Counted from the first letter of the stretch, positions 9,801 to 17,337 are shown. The stretch: 54,313 bases of DNA from Nocardia cerradoensis NBRC 101014 (GCF_000308535.1 NZ_BAFW01000386.1:1-54313), one strand, 5' to 3'. The notes: generated from the sequence alone by a model not told the origin. Numbers and translations: made by a program.

Positions 9801-10720
9801 GCTTCGCGCGCCACCCGCTTCTCGTCGTGGATGAGACTGGCCAGCCACAGGATCAACTCGTCGAGGAAGAGCACCAGACCGTCGTAGCCGAGCGACTTCG
9901 CATGGGCGGCAATGACACTCAGGCCCGCATCGAGTGAGATGAAGCCGGTCTCGTCCTCAGCGGCAAATTTCGTATAACCGGGTAGCAGTGTGGTGACCGC
10001 GTCGTGGAACAGTTTCCGGCGCAGCTCGCGCGGCGCGGTCGGATTGACCATATCGAGCTGACTGGAGTCCTCGGCCTCCTCCGCGGTGAGCGCGGTATCG
10101 ACCTTGTCCGAGGTCCAGAAAGCCGCCGAATCGCCCCACTCGTCGTCGTCCTCCGCGTAATCGCGGTTGAGAGCGTCCAGGAACTGCTGCTCACCCATGG
10201 TTTCGCGGAGGTTGCGCAGATCGGTGAACAGGGCGTCGGTGCGATACACCGCGGGAACGTCGGCGTCGGGATGGCGTTTGCGGACGAACTCGACGTACCC
10301 GCCGAGCACCCGCTGCTCCATCGTCTTGGCGTCGATCATGTGATACGGCACCATCAGGAACTTCTTGCCGTCCGACAGCAACCACTCGTGCTTGGTGAGC
10401 AGCGGGTCGAAATCGGTGCGCGACCGCACGGCCGTATTGCCCGACAGCAGCGCGTACAGCACAGCCATGAAGTGCGATTTACCGGAACCGAACGAGCCGT
10501 GTAGGAACGCCGGCTTGGAGGTGTTGCCGTCGAGCGCCGACTTGATCAGCGACAGCGCTTCGTCGAAGTTGCCGACCAGGCGATCGGTGAGAACGTAGTC
10601 CTGCACCGCCTTCGCCGACCCTTCTTCGGTCACCGCGTCGGCGAGGGTGAGCACATAGTCCGAGCCGGCGATGTGCTCCTTGATGTCGATGAGGTCGCGC
10701 AGCAGCGGGCGCTGATCCAT
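6833..10720 (-). CDS. pglY: BREX-2 ATPase PglY (BrxC family)
   Basis: A 1295-residue large P-loop ATPase with Walker A GSFGSGKS (residues 75-82) and a Walker B-like LFLDELILW. PglY corresponds to BrxC of other BREX types and is required for phage resistance. The ATG at 10720 is preferred over upstream codons because GGGGAGA lies about six bases before it. The gene begins a separate coupled block (pglY-pglZ-brxD-brxHI) and is divided from pglX by about 8.6 kb of cargo, so it must be transcribed either from its own promoter in 10721-11029 or by readthrough of the ESX cassette. Confidence 0.92.
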   Translation of the reverse strand: MDQRPLLRDLIDIKEHIAGSDYVLTLADAVTEEGSAKAVQDYVLTDRLVGNFDEALSLIKSALDGNTSKPAFLHGSFGSGKSHFMAVLYALLSGNTAVRSRTDFDPLLTKHEWLLSDGKKFLMVPYHMIDAKTMEQRVLGGYVEFVRKRHPDADVPAVYRTDALFTDLRNLRETMGEQQFLDALNRDYAEDDDEWGDSAAFWTSDKVDTALTAEEAEDSSQLDMVNPTAPRELRRKLFHDAVTTLLPGYTKFAAEDETGFISLDAGLSVIAAHAKSLGYDGLVLFLDELILWLASLIHDEKRVAREASKITNFREGGDARRAIPIVSFIARQRDLRELVGEELAGAAESAIQDALNHASGRFDLISLEDRNLPQIAHSRLLRPRDDDAVAQINAAFEKTKKLGPKVWDTLLGSDESTTGADEAAFRLSYPFSPAFLDTLVHISAALQRSRTGLKLMGQLLADHRNELRLGDLVPLGDLYEQLTKGGDRPFVADKKVLFDAADKLYKTRLRPYLLSTCEVTEDDVDTYLNRRDSITDAQLAGRCKKFVGQNRLACTVLLAALAPSVPALRDLTIRRLGALNHGSITTMIPGREEGVIKDMVTEWASRFPEIKETGSDANPGVRLELSGVDVESVIANAQVNDNPSNRLAMARDLLADEFGLDRANDRFGSDELRFVWRGSNRVVEVLFGNVADEETLPNHDMQPSIEGRWRIIVDLPYDENNLNPIVDLDRIRRLREQQGDNHPRAVAWLPTHLTKPRWEDFRRLVVVTKALADPYRFDTQYAQHLNPDNRASAKQLLESQRETLRNKVLATFKQAYGLAERKPADVTDELDQHFYPLPDLDGLTVSIGQSLHDALRNVAGKLLAHQLPGHPDLDATGTGTAVKPADAKLVLTHVRGAAEARDGRVEVPAKDRPLMKRIAEPLGLGQQKEAYFELSRRWADHFRLTAQNEGITGDLSVISLGDWTDLPDKRGLEPHIANLVIASFAEMDDRVWVRGGVPIDTPELTKIQAGDALRTQPLPGEAEWDAARNRFEVIFGDKAPTLRRGGLVQQFARQITTAATKYLDPAVRLVEQLEQHSEFLRLDDTEPGGRLAIARRAAQLLNELTKAGGGSAGAKRTVETFAGFDLADISPDRYATSIKSADRVISALADAAWDNLALAQHLGPEGAALLDSLRSVARADQRSSDLAEKLRRTNAEVTRLSKERLVKDKQRREEETPDPRPVVADNIELTTDTSHPAVPTDQETPADRDDTTWSMRTNIYRTTAREAVRSVEKELGRLARLEPDATIEITWKVVE

Positions 10721-11029
10721 CAGTTCTCCCCGCGCCCGGAATGCGGGTGTCCGTGCGCTGATTCGTTCGGGTTGCACTCCGGGGATATCGACTCGGTCAC
10801 CGGTGAATGTTAACTTGCGGGCCGAAGTCCTCACGCTGCCTCTGCGCTGGCAGTGACCTGGGGGCCCGTGGTCGTGGTGCTGTCATCCGGCGGTTGAACG
10901 CCGTTCCGTCGAGAACGGCGGCTGCGTGTCGTGTACAGCCCGCGCTCGACCGATCACCGCCGCGTTCTCGACTACAGTGCTCAGCCCAGACCGTCGCCTT
11001 CGAGAAGACGCGCGGCCGTCGGTCGGACG
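10721..11029. other. Non-coding gap upstream of pglY
   Basis: No convincing gene is present. The region separates the stop of the immunity-like gene (11030) from the pglY start. It holds one GC-rich hairpin, annotated separately, and an AT-rich GTTAAC patch near 10808 that could belong to a minus-strand promoter for pglY, although no clear -35/-10 pair can be defended. Confidence 0.4.
10900..10919 (-). terminator. Possible hairpin terminator after ESX cassette
   Basis: A perfect 7-bp stem, GCCGTTC with GAACGGC, encloses a six-base loop. It lies about 110 bp downstream of the last gene of the ESX-type cassette and upstream of pglY. There is no T-run, as is common for actinobacterial terminators, so the assignment is weak. 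Confidence 0.3.
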
Positions 11030-11560
11030 TCAGTCGTTTATGTCGTCCGATTCCGACCGGTCTTGCAGGTAGTCCGGGCGGCTCGGCCAATCGGGCGGCG
11101 TGACCTGTTGCCCAGTCCACGGATCTATCGGTTGGACATCGAAAATTGAGCGATCGACAATTCCTGTGGGATTCCAGAGAGTGCGATTGTTGAACCGCAC
11201 CTCTGGGGGGTAATCGTGTGAGTCGGCTCCTATGAATAGTATCCATCCGTTCTTGAACGCCAAACGAACCGCGCCGCTTTTGAATAACACGGCAGACACA
11301 ATTCTTGCGGCGAGGAACTCTTCAATCTGGAGCCGACTCCAATGGTTGATGCCGTGCCTGTTCGGTGAGTCTTTTGCGAGGGTCTTCGCGGACAGCTCGG
11401 CATCGTAGCCGATCAGAATGTGAAAGTTGCCGTCGTCAAAGGCGAGTTCGATGTGGTCCGACTGCCAATTAATTCTGGATACAGCGTGGCCACGCAGAGG
11501 TTTGAGCAGCCAACGATCATCATGCTCGATGATCGTTCCCGGCCTGTTCTGGCCTTCCAT
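11030..11560 (-). CDS. Putative immunity protein of ESX toxin cassette
   Basis: A 176-residue soluble protein without signal peptide or membrane segment. It alternates short beta-rich stretches such as DHIELAFDDGNFHILIG and AVRLAFKNGWILFIG, a pattern seen in small actinobacterial immunity-type families (DUF6188-like, not certain). It is the last gene of the cassette and directly follows the toxin-tip gene: its ATG at 11560 shares one base with the preceding TGA. A role in neutralising the neighbouring toxin is inferred from position. A TTG at 11563 is a possible but weaker start. Confidence 0.6.
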   Translation of the reverse strand: MEGQNRPGTIIEHDDRWLLKPLRGHAVSRINWQSDHIELAFDDGNFHILIGYDAELSAKTLAKDSPNRHGINHWSRLQIEEFLAARIVSAVLFKSGAVRLAFKNGWILFIGADSHDYPPEVRFNNRTLWNPTGIVDRSIFDVQPIDPWTGQQVTPPDWPSRPDYLQDRSESDDIND

Positions 11561-11859
11561 CAATCCTCCAACTCGTCCAATATGTTGCCGATGCTATCCT
11601 CCGATGGCGATCCGTCAGGCATTTTCACGTATACTTCGCCATCGTCCAGATCGACTACGATATCGGGATTTCTGCTGCCGCCGTTGCCCCGCCACGCGCC
11701 CTGGGCTTTGATTTTGTGGATAGCGTCTCGCACGGCCTGCGGGGGAACCCCGTAATGGGATGCGATCTTATTGACCTTGGTGGTCATCGTCGCGGTGGTG
11801 AAGGCGCCTGTCGGGCTGTCGGGGTTGATGTCCTCCGAATCGTCCAGGAAGACTTTCAT
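11560..11859 (-). CDS. Polymorphic-toxin tip-like protein
   Basis: A 99-residue protein whose C-terminal half (NPDIVVDLDDGEVYVKMPDG, then EDSIGNILDEL) resembles the last 50-60 residues of polymorphic toxins from actinobacteria, where this domain is normally fused to a long WXG or LXG carrier. Here it is a free-standing gene whose ATG overlaps the carrier-like gene upstream (ATGA at 11856-11859). The catalytic mechanism cannot be read from the sequence. It may be co-secreted with the 335-residue partner, or be a tip that has been separated from its carrier. Confidence 0.55.
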   Translation of the reverse strand: MKVFLDDSEDINPDSPTGAFTTATMTTKVNKIASHYGVPPQAVRDAIHKIKAQGAWRGNGGSRNPDIVVDLDDGEVYVKMPDGSPSEDSIGNILDELED

Positions 11860-12863
11860 GGCAATGATGGCAGCGAGTTTGGCGGCATTTTTTCGAGGTC
11901 GTCGACCGGCACGGCCTCGAACGCTTTGACGGTGGCGACGGCGCCGATCGCGAGAGTGGTGACGCCGAGTATCTCGACGAGTGCGCTGGAGGAGAAGGCT
12001 TCTTCGATTGCTCCGATGGTGGCGGCGACAGCGGCGGTGATGCCTTCGCCGGCGGCTTCGACGCTCATGCCGACGGTGAAGATCGCGAGGGCGACACCGG
12101 CTACGGCGGCCGCGGCCACGCCGGCTTCGAGCCAGTTGATCTTGTTGGCGGTCTCGTGTCCGAAAGAGACTGTGGCAGCGTGGTACTGGCCAGTAGGTGC
12201 GGAAATGTTCTGGGCGCCGGTGACTACGTTGTCAGCGCTGCTTTTGAGTGTGGTGAAGTGCTCTTGGAGCTGTTGCCGGTGGGCTGCGTCGTCCATTCCG
12301 TCGAACAGCCCTGAGATGGCCGCGATGCTGGCCGAGGCTCCGGTGACGGTTTGGTGGGTGGCGAAGGTGTTCCAGGTGGTGTGCGCTTTATCGAGTTTCG
12401 CCGCGTTGCCGTTGGGAAGTTTGTGGAACTTGTTGAGAACTGCGACAACGAGTTTGTCGAAGAAGGCTTTCACGCCACCGTGGTCATCGAATCCGCGGCC
12501 CCCGTCGGCAGGGACTGAGCTCGACCCGGACAGGTCGACCGTGTATTCACCGACCTGGCGGATGTCGGGCCGGGGCGGGGGAGGGTTGGATTTGTTGGCG
12601 ATGCCCCAGTTGTAGCCATGAGCGTAGAGAACCGCGCCGTAGTTGGTGAGGGCATTGGCGAGGCTTGCGGATGCCTGCAGGGTGTGTAGGGCGGATTTGT
12701 CGTAGGCCTCGCCCCACTGCTTGCAGCCGTTCGCGTCACCGGCCATTCCTTTGCAGTCGCCTTTGACGGCTTCGTGGACTGGTTTATCTGCTTTGCGCAG
12801 TTCTGCGGCGAGATCCTGGCATTTCTTGGCGGCGTCGTAGTAGGTCTGCCAGTCGACGATCAT
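11856..12863 (-). CDS. WXG100-like ESX-associated carrier protein
   Basis: A 335-residue protein. The first 100 residues look like an alpha-helical ESX-type domain (DWQTYYDAAKKCQDLAAEL onward), followed by a proline-rich linker, a second helical region (about 130-235) and a hydrophobic stretch rich in Ala, Val and Gly (about 245-325) that could insert in membranes. This layout fits the N-terminal part of type VII secreted polymorphic toxins but without a toxin tip; that is supplied by the overlapping downstream gene. It begins immediately after the TAG of the WXG100 gene. Confidence 0.6.
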   Translation of the reverse strand: MIVDWQTYYDAAKKCQDLAAELRKADKPVHEAVKGDCKGMAGDANGCKQWGEAYDKSALHTLQASASLANALTNYGAVLYAHGYNWGIANKSNPPPPRPDIRQVGEYTVDLSGSSSVPADGGRGFDDHGGVKAFFDKLVVAVLNKFHKLPNGNAAKLDKAHTTWNTFATHQTVTGASASIAAISGLFDGMDDAAHRQQLQEHFTTLKSSADNVVTGAQNISAPTGQYHAATVSFGHETANKINWLEAGVAAAAVAGVALAIFTVGMSVEAAGEGITAAVAATIGAIEEAFSSSALVEILGVTTLAIGAVATVKAFEAVPVDDLEKMPPNSLPSLP

Positions 12864-13166
12864 CTATTGCCCACTTCGCAGCATCCGGCCGTTGAGTTCC
12901 AGGGCACGGGTGTAGGCCGCGTGCGCCTGCTTTGCGGAGTCGCTCATCTCGCGGACACCGTCGACGAGTTCTTGTGCCCCGCTCACCCATTCGCGGTGTG
13001 CGTCGTCGTAGGCGCGGGCCGCCACGCCTTCCCAGCCTGTGCCCTGCAGAGCGGTGACGCGTTGTTCGATATCGGTGAGGTGGTCGGCGATGAAGCCGGC
13101 GAGCCCGGCCAGGCGGGAGACGATCTGGTCGAGGTGGTCGAGGTCGACCGAGAATTGCGAACCCAT
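12864..13166 (-). CDS. WXG100-family ESX secretion target
   Basis: A 100-residue helical-hairpin protein with the WXG turn (GTGWEGVAA, Trp near residue 45) and the usual length of EsxA/EsxB proteins. Such proteins dimerise and are exported by type VII secretion systems. Its ATG lies one base after the TAG of the upstream WXG100-like gene, so the two probably form a co-translated pair. No ESX secretion machinery is present in the window, so export would depend on a system elsewhere. Confidence 0.85.
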   Translation of the reverse strand: MGSQFSVDLDHLDQIVSRLAGLAGFIADHLTDIEQRVTALQGTGWEGVAARAYDDAHREWVSGAQELVDGVREMSDSAKQAHAAYTRALELNGRMLRSGQ

Positions 13167-13167
13167 G

Positions 13168-13509
13168 CTACGACCAGTTCAACTTGGGGATACCGAGCGC
13201 GTCGGCACTGGCCTGGTCGACGGTGGCGAATGTCTCGGCGGTGACGCCGAGCTTCTCGGCCATTGTGGTCAGCGCCGCGAAGATCTGTCGCCCACCGTCG
13301 TGGACCTCGTCCCAGCCATCGGAGAATTCGTCGGCGTAGTCTCCGGTCCAGCTGCCGTTCAAAAGTTCGGCGACATCCTTGGCCGCGGAATCCAAAGCGC
13401 CGGAAAGGGTATCGGCCAATCCGTAGATGTAGGTTCCGACATTGCGTACTTGCTCTGGGACAACCAAAAATTGGCCGGGACCTGGAGCGTTTCCCCCACT
13501 CTCACTCAT
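13168..13509 (-). CDS. WXG100-like ESX target, second partner
   Basis: A 113-residue helical protein with the turn GSWTGDYADEF near residues 52-62, a WXG variant, and a Gly/Pro-rich N-terminus. It is the first gene of the five-gene minus-strand cassette and is the likely heterodimer partner of the next gene. No clear ribosome site precedes its ATG, so a leaderless or weakly translated start is possible. Confidence 0.8.
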   Translation of the reverse strand: MSESGGNAPGPGQFLVVPEQVRNVGTYIYGLADTLSGALDSAAKDVAELLNGSWTGDYADEFSDGWDEVHDGGRQIFAALTTMAEKLGVTAETFATVDQASADALGIPKLNWS

Positions 13510-13881
13510 GCCGTCATGCTAAGCGATCAGCCGACTGGCCGTCCAACGTAGGTCCAGGTGCGGCTCTGCCACCGTTGCAGGACTCTCGGTGTGTCGTCGC
13601 AGGTGACCCAGCGGGGCGGTAAGCAACTCACCGATCGCCGGGTCACAGGAGCAGGGGAGGCGGCACTGCCCACTCGGTTGTTGGTGACAGTGCGGCGGTG
13701 TCTGAAGCGTGGCGTCGCTGCCCCGGGCAAGTCGGATTAGGCTGCCTGCTATTCCGGCTTTCAGCCGAAACTCGGAATAAGAGGACCGCTATTCCGAGTT
13801 TCGGAGGAGCTACGGCAGACGCAGGTCGGCCCCGGCACGAGCGCCGCGTGGTCCCGTGGCACCAGTACCCGGAGAATCGAA
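13510..13881. other. Non-coding gap with inverted repeat
   Basis: No gene is supported here. The stretch lies between the divergent ESX cassette (minus) and the Fic relic (plus). Its main feature is the perfect 15-bp inverted repeat at 13765-13804; a further ATTCCG half-site occurs near 13751. Confidence 0.5.
13765..13804. promoter_or_regulatory. Perfect 15-bp inverted repeat (operator-like)
   Basis: CCGAAACTCGGAATA at 13765-13779 and its exact complement at 13790-13804 are separated by ten bases. A third half-site, ATTCCG, lies just upstream. The repeat sits directly before the Fic-family relic, where an operator or a transcript hairpin would be expected. Confidence 0.55.
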
Positions 13882-14182
13882 TTGGCCGACCTGACGGCCG
13901 CTCACTACGAACTCATGCGGGACGACCCGAGGGACGGCGACTACAGCGCAGCCGCCATGATCGTGGCGCCGTCGATCGCCATGCCCGTTCCTCACCTCGG
14001 AAGACGTCTCGGACCGGTTCCAGCTCAGCACGAGCAGTGCTTACGCCGCCATCGATCGGCTGCACGGGGCGGGAGTCCTGCGCCCGCTGACGAATCGGAA
14101 GAGGGAACAGGTATGGGGAGCCGGTCTCGTCCTCGACAAACTGGACGCGCTCGGCGCACGAATCAAGAAGGCGGCGACCTGA
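13882..14182 (+). pseudogene. Relic of a Fic-family protein (C-terminal winged helix)
   Basis: Frame-shifted remains of a Fic-family gene. From about 13985 to the TGA at 14180-14182 one frame encodes a winged-helix tail (FLTSEDVSDRFQLSTSSAYA, then IDRLHGAGVLRPLTNRKR and QVWGAGLVLDKLDALGARI), the usual C-terminus of actinobacterial Fic proteins. Upstream, 13882-13984 continues with a helical stretch in another frame (LADLTAAHYELMRDDPRDGD), so the gene carries a frameshift near 13984. The catalytic Fic core motif (HPFxxGNGR) is absent, so the enzyme cannot be made from this copy. Confidence 0.5.
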
Positions 14183-14226
14183 GCCGTTGTTCACGGAGCC
14201 GGCCGCTGCGGGGCACTCGCGGCGAA

Positions 14227-14319
14227 TTATGGTTTGTCTCCTCGTTCCGGCAGCATGACGGCCAGAATCAGCACGGCCAGTGGCAGACCGATCGCAACGA
14301 CGAGTCCGAGAGTGATCAC
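14227..14319 (-). CDS. 30-residue membrane peptide
   Basis: A small gene encoding 30 residues, nearly all one hydrophobic helix (LGLVVAIGLPLAVLILAVML) followed by a charged tail. Its GTG at 14319 overlaps the TGA of the upstream gene as GTGA, the same coupling seen in other operons here, and it ends in TAA at 14227. It is too short for usual gene calling. Single-pass miniproteins of this type often modulate a larger membrane partner, but no function can be given. Confidence 0.5.
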   Translation of the reverse strand: MITLGLVVAIGLPLAVLILAVMLPERGDKP

Positions 14320-14639
14320 TGTTCGCGCCCCGTTCCTGGGGTGGAGGCCGGCAGCTTGGGATACTTCCGTGTGCCCGTGATGAGATCGGTGACCTGGGTG
14401 ATCGCCCACCACGGCGAGTCGACCTCGAGAGTGTCGAGGTGCGGGATCACGACCGCGTCCGCGGCGTGTTCATAGGCGTGTTGGGCGGCGATTAGTGCGG
14501 CCAGGACGGCGAGGGCGTCGGTGTGCACGGTGTAGACGACTTCCAGTCGGTGCTGCCGAGTCAGTGTCTCGTATGTGTCCGGGTCATGGTCGCTGTGCAG
14601 CAGAACAATCGCTCGCCGTGACGTGCTCGGTTCTTTCAA
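14316..14639 (-). CDS. Hypothetical protein of small operon
   Basis: A roughly 107-residue soluble protein (RRAIVLLHSDHDPDTYETL near the start, AVVIPHLDTLE in the middle) with an alternating beta/alpha pattern that could be a small Rossmann-like or resolvase-like fold; no catalytic motif is recognised. A TTG at 14639 is preferred because GGAGGG lies about nine bases upstream; a GTG at 14684 without a ribosome site would add 15 residues. It lies in a minus-strand operon between the 116-residue gene and the membrane peptide, with a GTGA overlap to the latter. Confidence 0.55.
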   Translation of the reverse strand: MKEPSTSRRAIVLLHSDHDPDTYETLTRQHRLEVVYTVHTDALAVLAALIAAQHAYEHAADAVVIPHLDTLEVDSPWWAITQVTDLITGTRKYPKLPASTPGTGREQ

Positions 14640-14700
14640 AGTGCTTGTCCCTCCGCGTATCGACGTGCCGCGATCGAACGGCACAGGCTCGGGCTGGTGG

Positions 14701-15051
14701 TCAGTGGTGGCCTTCGATGTACTGAGCTGCGAGGCGGAATCGCGCGCAGTTGTGGGTGGCGTGGTCGGCCATCACATGCGTCGCGTGCGCGCGCCCGCGG
14801 ATGGGAGCGGTGCTCTTGCACGCTGCCGGAGGGCTGAGGTGACGGAGGCCGGCCGCGACGCGCTCCAGGAGGTCGATATTCCTTGTGTGCCAAAGCCGCA
14901 ACGTGGCCGCCATCGACTGGTTGTGTGTGCGCCGGGTGGGGAGTTTCGGTAGTTGCTGGCCTGAGTGATCATCGGCCGTGTCGGTGCCAGTGGTGGTCGG
15001 ACCCATGCCGGTCGGTTCACGGTCACTGATTTCAATTGCGGGTCTGGGCAT
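14701..15051 (-). CDS. Hypothetical protein, first gene of small operon
   Basis: A 116-residue protein of unknown function. The C-terminal 70 residues are rich in His, Arg and Ala (LRLWHTRNIDLLERVAAGLR and ARFRLAAQYIEGHH) and probably helical. The ATG at 15051 has GGAG about ten bases upstream; ATG 15006 is an alternative. It is transcribed divergently from the XRE/TPR regulator, which may control it. Confidence 0.5.
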   Translation of the reverse strand: MPRPAIEISDREPTGMGPTTTGTDTADDHSGQQLPKLPTRRTHNQSMAATLRLWHTRNIDLLERVAAGLRHLSPPAACKSTAPIRGRAHATHVMADHATHNCARFRLAAQYIEGHH

Positions 15052-15159
15052 TTCGGTCGGCTCCGGTTCTGTGGCGAAGATCGAACGACACCTTCGCTGG
15101 TCTGCGATGATTGGTTTCAGCTTTGCCCTGTTGACGCATTCGAAGGACTCACCGAACTC

Positions 15160-15174
15160 GTACGGAGCTCGTAC
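15160..15174. promoter_or_regulatory. Operator-like dyad upstream of XRE/TPR regulator
   Basis: GTACG and CGTAC flank GAGCT, forming a 15-bp dyad within the divergent region and about 38 bp before the regulator's ATG. A further GTAC lies just downstream. Position suggests autoregulation. Confidence 0.3.
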
Positions 15175-15211
15175 TGTGGCGGTACTGCAGCGGAGGGGAG
15201 AACGCCGAGAG

Positions 15212-16543
15212 ATGACGATCGTTACCTGGACGGGGCTCGAGGTTGCGGCGTTGAGAGCAGCGTTGCGGGACACGCAGGTTCAGTTTGCCGACCGGATCGG
15301 ATGCTCTGTCGAGGCGGTTGGCAAGTGGGAACGTAGAGGCTCCGACATCACGTTGGGCGCGAAGTATTCGGAGTGCATGGACACCGCATGCGAGAGGCTC
15401 GATGATGAGCAGAGGACGCGGTTCGACGCCGGTCTGCAGGCGCCGATCGACGTCCAGCACGCCGTCGGCACCAAAGGTTCTCCGCCGAGCGGTGCATCGG
15501 TTGGACGCGGCGCGCAGGAGGTCGATAACGTGAGGCGACGTGATTTCGCGACTGCGATTATCGGTCTTCCTGCTCTCGCTGCGGGCGTTGCGAACTCGGA
15601 CCCAACTGCGACACGAGCCGAAGTCCCAGACCTTATGTGCAGCACCCGGGTGGCCCCGGAACTCGTCGACTACTTCCGTTCTCAACTGTCGGGGCACTAC
15701 ACCGCGGACATGTATCTCGGCCCGCTGTATCTCATTCCGACGGTGCGGGCGCAGACGGAGCTGATCGGCTGCCTCGTCGACACGGCTGATACGACGGTGC
15801 GGCACGGCCTACTGGAAGTCGGCACTGCGTACGCCGCCCTGCTCGGCTGGCTGTATCAGGACGCAGGCAACCTCGCGACCTCCGCGAAGTGGCGAGACGC
15901 CACCTTGTCTTTTGCCCACCGTTGCGGAAACCCTGAGCTCATCTCGTACGCCCTGTCGAATATGGCAATGCTTGCCTTGGACGGTGGTGAGGGACGCACT
16001 GTCGTCGATTTCGCGCGGGCTGCTCGTGCGGCTGAGTCGAAGCTGTCCCCGAAGGTTCGCGTAATGGCACTCCAGCATGAGGCACAGGGCCACGCCATGC
16101 TCGGCGACCGTGTGACAGCGGAGCGTTTGTTGGATGATGCAGTGCCTCTGATCGACCGCATCGATGATGCGCACCCGTGGGGAAACTCCTGCCGGCGAAC
16201 CCCGCACCATATGCAGGTGCAACGGGCAACCTGCTATGGGCGCACCGGCACCCGGCGAGATGCCGTGGACGCGGCGACCCTGTGGGACGAGATCATGGAC
16301 TCCATGCCAGAGTCCGCGCGTCGGGACAATGCCGTGTTCCGGGCCCGGCAGTCGGCTGTGCTGGCCAGGGTGCCAGATCCCGATCGCGCTGTATGGGCAG
16401 CAGCGGAGGCGGCGGAGGTGGTGAAAATCACCGGGTCCGCAAGGCTCCGTTGCGAATTGAAGGAAGTTGTCGCTCACGCTCGCGGATGGGCCGACACCTC
16501 AGCAGGACGAGAGCTGCGGGCTCTCGTAGGGTCGGTCGCATGA
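15212..16543 (+). CDS. XRE-type HTH regulator with TPR-like sensor region
   Basis: A 443-residue regulator. Residues about 5-45 form a Cro/C1-type helix-turn-helix (VAALRAALRDTQVQFADRI, then GCSVEAVGKWERRG). The remainder is alpha-helical with repeated Ala-rich pairs (for example YAALLGWLYQDAGNLATSAK) typical of tetratricopeptide-like ligand or peptide sensing domains in actinobacterial regulators. The ATG at 15212 follows GGAGGGGAG; the frame is open further upstream but lacks a better site. The last four bases (ATGA, 16540-16543) overlap the dehydratase gene, so regulator and enzyme are probably co-translated. It is likely to control the divergent small operon and itself. Confidence 0.75.
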   Translation: MTIVTWTGLEVAALRAALRDTQVQFADRIGCSVEAVGKWERRGSDITLGAKYSECMDTACERLDDEQRTRFDAGLQAPIDVQHAVGTKGSPPSGASVGRGAQEVDNVRRRDFATAIIGLPALAAGVANSDPTATRAEVPDLMCSTRVAPELVDYFRSQLSGHYTADMYLGPLYLIPTVRAQTELIGCLVDTADTTVRHGLLEVGTAYAALLGWLYQDAGNLATSAKWRDATLSFAHRCGNPELISYALSNMAMLALDGGEGRTVVDFARAARAAESKLSPKVRVMALQHEAQGHAMLGDRVTAERLLDDAVPLIDRIDDAHPWGNSCRRTPHHMQVQRATCYGRTGTRRDAVDAATLWDEIMDSMPESARRDNAVFRARQSAVLARVPDPDRAVWAAAEAAEVVKITGSARLRCELKEVVAHARGWADTSAGRELRALVGSVA

Positions 16544-16866
16544 CCGAACTGCCAACCCCGTTGACCGACAGCGAGATTGCCGTTCGCCTCGAAGCTCTGC
16601 CCGGTTGGGCGCGCGACGGAGACGAGATCACACGTACTTTCGCGCACACCTACCACGAGTGTGTGCACCTGGCGGTGTACGTTGCAGCGAAGGCTCGGGA
16701 AGTGGGGCACCATCCCGACATGCTGATCACGTGGCAGCGGATCGAGTTTCGGATCACGACTCACGATGTAGGGCGGAAGCTGACCGCATTGGACTTCGAA
16801 CTCGCGCGGGATATCGATCGGATCGCGGAAGCTGCGGGTGCCACGTCGGCGGATGAGACGAGATGA
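16540..16866 (+). CDS. 4a-hydroxytetrahydrobiopterin dehydratase (PCD/DCoH family)
   Basis: A 108-residue protein of the usual PCD length. Diagnostic residues are in HHPDMLITWQRIEFRITTHD (catalytic His pair followed by the THD strand) and the ending DFELARDID. The enzyme dehydrates 4a-hydroxy-tetrahydropterin made by aromatic amino acid hydroxylases; bacterial members may instead act in molybdopterin or other pterin metabolism. The start ATG overlaps the stop of the XRE/TPR regulator. No hydroxylase is encoded nearby, so the pathway partner is unknown. Confidence 0.85.
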   Translation: MTELPTPLTDSEIAVRLEALPGWARDGDEITRTFAHTYHECVHLAVYVAAKAREVGHHPDMLITWQRIEFRITTHDVGRKLTALDFELARDIDRIAEAAGATSADETR

Positions 16867-17337
16867 CCTCGATGGCGAGGTACATCGCGGGAGTCTCTCC
16901 AGGTGTGCGATCGCTTTGAGGTACCTCAGTTTCCGAGTGTGCGTCAAAGCGACCGCCGGGGTTTAGGGGAACAGCACCCTTCTTCGATTCTGCACCATCA
17001 GTAGCTCAACCATCGCGATCGGCTGAGGTTAACGCTCCAGGCACCACACCGCAGATGTTATCCGCAGCGCCCTCCCCTTCCCGAAGGTGCGAGCTCAGAG
17101 CGAACTGATTAGCTGACTTGCCAGGACAGTTGACAGTCTGTACGGGCAGGTCTGCAGGAAGACGGCACTGCGTCCGCTGCCCTGCTGACTGTTCAGGGCG
17201 CATGCCTCACGAGTTCAGCAAGCAGGGGTTCCGGCACCTCAAGACAGTTGACTGGTGTCGCGGTGATTGAGCCGCAACCGGAGGTAGAAAGGAGTGAAAT
17301 CGGAGGTGTTCACTGCAGAGTATGCCATCATAGATAC
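16867..17337. other. Non-coding gap with inverted and direct repeats
   Basis: No gene is supported. TCGCTTTGA (16911-16919) and TCAAAGCGA (16944-16952) form a perfect 9-bp inverted repeat around the palindrome GAGGTACCTC, just after the dehydratase gene, and could terminate transcription. The ten bases GACAGTTGAC occur at 17125 and again at 17243, 118 bp apart. The region marks the change from GC-rich DNA to the AT-richer TIGR04255 cassette. Confidence 0.45.
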
